A stretch of 9,279 bases of DNA, taken from positions 1-9,279 of the forward strand of contig VBCL01000126.1 of assembly GCA_005888865.1 (NCBI GenBank), read 5' to 3'. How positions within the stretch are numbered: position 1 is the stretch's first letter; each line of letters starts with the position of its first letter. This DNA is from Betaproteobacteria bacterium. GTDB taxonomy: Bacteria; Pseudomonadota; Gammaproteobacteria; Burkholderiales; Casimicrobiaceae. Under the pieces are notes generated by a model, which searched no databases, was not told the origin of the DNA, and saw nothing but the letters and a program-made list of their open reading frames with translations. This document shows positions 5,918 to 9,279 of this stretch, piece by piece. Made by a program: the position numbers and the translations under genes.

Positions 5918-8635
5918 ATGGACATGGATGCAGCGTTCGAGTTCAGCCGCTACGCCTCGCGTTTGCGCACCGGGCAGCCCGAGCTCGCAGCGCAGGTTCT
6001 CAGGGCGATCGATCGTCCGGCCTCGATCGATACAGGCGACCTCGGTGCCGACGGCGCCGCTCCTGACGCCGCTGCGCTAGCGGCGGCTCTGCGCGCGCTG
6101 CGCGCGCGCGTCGGGCTCGCCACACTGCTGCGGGATCTCACCGGCCGCGCCAATCTGACGGAGGTCTGTGCAAAGCAGACGCGTCTGGCCGAGCTCGCGA
6201 TCGAGGCCGCAGTCGGCGTGCATCACCAGCTGCTCGTCCGGACGCACGGCGAGCCGCTCGGGGCGGATAGTGGCGAGCCGCAGCGACTCATCGTCGTCGC
6301 GATGGGCAAGCTGGGCGGCGCCGAGCTCAACGTCTCCTCGGATGTCGACCTCGTGTTCGCGTACCCCGAGGACGGCGCGACGACCGGACCGAAACCGCTG
6401 GCCAACCAGGAATTTTTCGACCGCCTCGGGCGGCGTATCGTCGCAGCACTCGGCGACGTTACCGCCGAAGGCTTTGTGTTTCGCGTCGACATGCGCTTGA
6501 GACCGTACGGCGACAGCGGGCCGTTGTCGTCGTCGTTTGCGGCGCTGGAGGAATATCTGGTGACTCAGGGGCGAACCTGGGAGCGCTACGCGTGGCTGAA
6601 GGCGCGGGCGTTGACCGGCGATCGCGCCGAGGAGCTCCAGCGCCTCATCGCCCCGTTCGTGTTCCGCAAGTATCTCGACTACGATGCTTATGCCGGCTTG
6701 CGCGACGTGCATCGACAGATCCGCGAGCAGGGTCGTCGCAAGGATTACGCTAGCAACATCAAGCTGGGGCCAGGCGGCATCCGCGAGATCGAGTTCATCG
6801 TGCAGGCGCTGCAGCTGGTGCGCGGAGGCCGGGAAACCGGCCTGCGCGCGCGCGGGACGCTGAACGCGCTCACCGCGCTGGGCGCGCGCGGGTTGCTGCC
6901 GCGTCCGGCAGTTGCCGAGCTGTCGGCCGCGTATGTCTTCCTGCGCAACCTCGAGCACCGACTCCAATATCGTGACGATCGACAGACGCACGACGTGCCG
7001 ACCGATAACGCGGAGCGCGACGCACTCGCCGCCGCCTGCAACGCGGCCGATGCCGACGCATTGGATGGGTTGATCGAATCGCATCGCAGCGCCGTCGAGC
7101 GACACTTCGACGCCGTTTTCGCCACCGGCGGGGCGTCCGGCGACGATCCGCTCGCCAGCGCATGGCTCGACCCGGCGCCCGAGGATGCCCAGTACGCAGC
7201 GCTCATCGCTGCCGGCTACACCGCGCCGCTCGCGGTCATCGAGACACTCGCCCGCGTGCGGCAAAGCACGCGCTATCGGCAACTGCCGACACTGTCGCGG
7301 CAGCGCTTCGACGCGCTGGTGCCGCAACTCCTGCGAGCCGCCTCGGACACTCCGAAGCCAGGCTCGCCGGTCGATGCCTCGGTCGTCTTTGGCCGCTTGC
7401 TTGCGCTTCTCGAGACCATCAGCGGCCGCAGCGCGTACCTCGCGCTCCTGGTCGAACATCCTCCTGTGCTCCCGCGCCTGGCGCAACTCATGGGCGCGAG
7501 CGCATGGGCCGCGGATTACCTCACGAGGCATCCGATCCTCCTCGACGAGCTCCTCGACAGCCGCGTCCTCCTGGAGGAGCCCGATTGGGGGGCGTGGCGG
7601 CGCGAGCTTCACGCCGACCTCGCCGCACACGCCGGCGACACCGAGCGACAAATGGACGCGCTGCGCCATTTCCAGCACGCCCAAGCCTTCCGTCTGCTCG
7701 CTCAGGACCTGAACGGCATGCTCAGTGTCGAGCGGCTCGCCGATCATCTCTCCGCGCTCGCCGACGTCGTGCTCGCCGCGACCCTCGCGTACTGCTGGGC
7801 GCAGATGCACGACGGGATTCCGGTCGCGCCGCCAAGATTCGCGATCATCGGCTACGGGAAACTCGGCGGCAAGGAGCTCGGTTACGCTTCGGATCTCGAT
7901 CTCGTGTTCGTGTACGACGACCCGGACGAGGGTGCCCCGCAGCGCTACACACGGCTCGTGCATCGCCTGAATACCTGGCTCACTACCACGACCCCCGCGG
8001 GAAGGCTCTACGACACCGACCTGCGGCTGCGGCCCGACGGCGCAAGCGGGCTCGTCGTGTCGAGCTTCGACGCGTTTCGCCGCTACCAGCGTGAACAGGC
8101 GTGGACCTGGGAGCACCAGGCGCTCACCCGCGCGCGTTTCGTTGCTGGCGATGCCACCCTCGGCGCAGCGTTCGAAGCCGAGCGCGACACGGTCTTGCGT
8201 CTGCCGCGGGATCCGCGGCGCCTGCGCGACGACGTCGTCGAAATGCGGCGGCGGATGTACGCGGGACATCCCAACAGGACGCCGCTTTTCGACCTTAAGC
8301 ATGATCCGGGCGGCATGGTCGACGTCGAGTTTATCGTGCAGTATCTCGTGCTCGCGCACAGTCGAGAACACGCGCGGCTCACGGCTAATGTCGGCAACAT
8401 CGCGCTGCTCGGACGCGCCGGCGAGCTCGGGCTGGTTCCGCGAGCGCTGGCGGCGACGGTGGCTGACGCTTATCGCGAGTACCGTCGGCGGCAGCATCAG
8501 ATCCGTCTGCAGGGCGCACCCTCCGCCCGCGTCGATGCCGAACCCCAGCGCGCAGCGCGCGCCGCGGTCGCCGAGCTCTGGGCTGCCGTGTTCGGTGACT
8601 TCTGGCGTAACGGACGCGCTCCCGATTTCGGCTAA
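5918..8635 (+). CDS. glnE: Bifunctional glutamine synthetase adenylyltransferase / adenylyl-removing enzyme
   Basis: This 905-residue GlnE attaches AMP to, or removes it by phosphorolysis from, a conserved tyrosine of glutamine synthetase, under the control of PII and glutamine. Two nucleotidyltransferase domains are present. The N-terminal, adenylyl-removing one has AMGKLGG (128-134), SSDVDLVF with D142 and D144, FRVDMRLRP with D191, and KLGPGGIREIEF (282-293). The C-terminal adenylylating one has GYGKLGGKELGYASDLDLVF with D659 and D661, YDTDLRLRP with D699 and D701, and DPGGMVDVEF (796-805). All expected metal-binding aspartates are in place, so both activities should be intact. The first motif comes roughly 30 residues earlier than in the E. 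coli enzyme (about 945 residues). An in-frame stop at 5861 and no earlier start codon make ATG 5918 the longest possible start; ATG 5924 is an alternative. Confidence 0.96.
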   Translation: MDMDAAFEFSRYASRLRTGQPELAAQVLRAIDRPASIDTGDLGADGAAPDAAALAAALRALRARVGLATLLRDLTGRANLTEVCAKQTRLAELAIEAAVGVHHQLLVRTHGEPLGADSGEPQRLIVVAMGKLGGAELNVSSDVDLVFAYPEDGATTGPKPLANQEFFDRLGRRIVAALGDVTAEGFVFRVDMRLRPYGDSGPLSSSFAALEEYLVTQGRTWERYAWLKARALTGDRAEELQRLIAPFVFRKYLDYDAYAGLRDVHRQIREQGRRKDYASNIKLGPGGIREIEFIVQALQLVRGGRETGLRARGTLNALTALGARGLLPRPAVAELSAAYVFLRNLEHRLQYRDDRQTHDVPTDNAERDALAAACNAADADALDGLIESHRSAVERHFDAVFATGGASGDDPLASAWLDPAPEDAQYAALIAAGYTAPLAVIETLARVRQSTRYRQLPTLSRQRFDALVPQLLRAASDTPKPGSPVDASVVFGRLLALLETISGRSAYLALLVEHPPVLPRLAQLMGASAWAADYLTRHPILLDELLDSRVLLEEPDWGAWRRELHADLAAHAGDTERQMDALRHFQHAQAFRLLAQDLNGMLSVERLADHLSALADVVLAATLAYCWAQMHDGIPVAPPRFAIIGYGKLGGKELGYASDLDLVFVYDDPDEGAPQRYTRLVHRLNTWLTTTTPAGRLYDTDLRLRPDGASGLVVSSFDAFRRYQREQAWTWEHQALTRARFVAGDATLGAAFEAERDTVLRLPRDPRRLRDDVVEMRRRMYAGHPNRTPLFDLKHDPGGMVDVEFIVQYLVLAHSREHARLTANVGNIALLGRAGELGLVPRALAATVADAYREYRRRQHQIRLQGAPSARVDAEPQRAARAAVAELWAAVFGDFWRNGRAPDFG

Positions 8636-8638
8636 AAT
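8611..8638 (+). promoter_or_regulatory. Candidate ilvE promoter overlapping the glnE stop codon
   Basis: TAAAAT (8633-8638) is a good -10 match whose first three bases are the glnE TAA stop. CGGACG (8611-8616), 16 bases upstream, keeps the GAC core of the -35. Transcription would begin near 8645, leaving a leader of about 24 nt before the ilvE ATG. This is based on motif matching only; ilvE could also be read from upstream through glnE. Confidence 0.4.
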
Positions 8639-8668
8639 AGCGACTTTCCAGCACGCTTGGGACACGCC

Positions 8669-9279
8669 ATGTCGATGGCAGACCGCGACGGGTTCATCTG
8701 GTACGACGGCAAATTCGTGCCGTGGCGCGACGCCACGACGCACGTGCTGACCCATACGCTGCATTACGGGCTGGGAGTGTTCGAAGGGGTACGCTGCTAC
8801 AAGACCGCGGCGGGACCGTCGATCTTTCGCCTGCGTGATCACACGGATCGGCTGTTCCGTTCGGCGCAGATTTTCGGCATGAAAATCCCCTACACCAGGG
8901 ACGAGCTCGAAGCGGCGCAGAAGGAATGCGTCAGTCGCAACGGGCTTGACTCATGCTACCTCCGTCCGCTGGTGTTCTACGGCTCGGAGGCGATGGGTGT
9001 GGCGGCCAAGTCGAACCCCATACGCGTAACGATCGCGGCATGGCCGTGGGGTGCGTATCTTGGCGCCGATGGGCTCGAGAAGGGCATCCGCGTGAAGACC
9101 TCGTCGTTCACGCATCATCATCCGAACATCACCATGTGCAACGCCAAGGCCGTGTGCAACTACGCGGTCTCGATCCTCGCCAATCAGGAAGTGACGCACG
9201 ACGGCTACGAGGAGGCGATGCTGCTCGACCCGCAGGGCTTCGTCTGCCAGGGGTCGGGCGAGAACGTCTTCCTGGTTCG
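8669..9279 (+). CDS. ilvE: Branched-chain amino acid aminotransferase (3' truncated)
   Basis: These are the first 203 codons of a fold-type IV PLP aminotransferase, which makes the last step of valine, leucine and isoleucine synthesis using glutamate; the frame is open to the window edge. Visible features are WYDGKFVPW (11-19), HTLHYGLGVFEGVR (29-42), YLRP (97-100, equivalent to E. coli Tyr95 and Arg97), AAWPWGAYLGADGL (123-136), and the PLP lysine K160 in NAKAVCNY with the following Tyr165. One oddity: the motif usually read as EGxGEN is QGSGEN, so Gln194 stands where E. coli IlvE has Glu193, the residue that contacts N1 of PLP. The ATG at 8669 is chosen; a second in-frame ATG lies at 8675, and only a weak GGGA precedes them. 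The gene starts 33 bp after glnE, a common betaproteobacterial neighbour. Confidence 0.93.
   Translation, partial: MSMADRDGFIWYDGKFVPWRDATTHVLTHTLHYGLGVFEGVRCYKTAAGPSIFRLRDHTDRLFRSAQIFGMKIPYTRDELEAAQKECVSRNGLDSCYLRPLVFYGSEAMGVAAKSNPIRVTIAAWPWGAYLGADGLEKGIRVKTSSFTHHHPNITMCNAKAVCNYAVSILANQEVTHDGYEEAMLLDPQGFVCQGSGENVFLV

Noticed and set aside
6080..6112. A GC-alternating run (GCGCGC) within glnE, considered as a recombination or methylation hotspot
   Set aside because: It encodes an Ala/Leu/Arg-rich helix in the correct frame and is ordinary for a high-GC gene.
6077..8842. A 921-codon open frame on the minus strand, antisense to all of the glnE catalytic region and the start of ilvE
   Set aside because: Its translation has no recognisable domain and is rich in Arg, Ala and Gly. 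Long antisense frames are expected opposite high-GC genes because of third-position bias. The plus strand encodes complete GlnE with all motifs.

Overview
This is a high-GC stretch of an ordinary bacterial chromosome. The gene content and order point to a betaproteobacterium: glnE followed directly by ilvE, a divergent yhdP-like gene coupled to a nitrilase-family amidase, and a trxB-smr pair. The lineage is inferred from recalled protein similarity and gene order; no 16S or other marker is in the window.

Layout. The window opens inside the 3' end of trxB (thioredoxin reductase, + strand), followed by a gene for a small Smr-domain protein (362-1018, +). A repeat-rich intergenic region of about 100 bp (1019-1119) separates smr from the end of a convergent two-gene minus-strand unit. 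That unit is a large yhdP/AsmA-like envelope gene (1926-5858, -) and a Nit1-type carbon-nitrogen hydrolase gene (1120-1929, -), which overlap by four bases (GTGA). A 59-bp divergent intergenic region separates yhdP from glnE (5918-8635, +), which encodes the bifunctional glutamine synthetase adenylyltransferase/adenylyl-removing enzyme. ilvE (branched-chain aminotransferase, + strand) starts 33 bp later and runs off the right edge.

How the genes fit together. glnE and ilvE are both nitrogen-metabolism genes: GlnE sets glutamine synthetase activity, and IlvE uses glutamate as amino donor. yhdP and the amidase are coupled translationally, but no shared biochemical role is evident. Two short repeats of the 'PFALSLSKG' type, named for their translation, flank smr. 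A perfect 12-bp inverted repeat covers the stop region of both convergent genes.

I found no undescribed multi-gene system, mobile element, CRISPR array, tRNA or rRNA. The points most worth a second look are a Gln in place of the PLP-N1-binding Glu in IlvE, and the repeat architecture that supplies both stop codons between smr and the amidase gene. Every intergenic stretch is under 120 bp, so no gene-free stretch longer than 300 bases exists.
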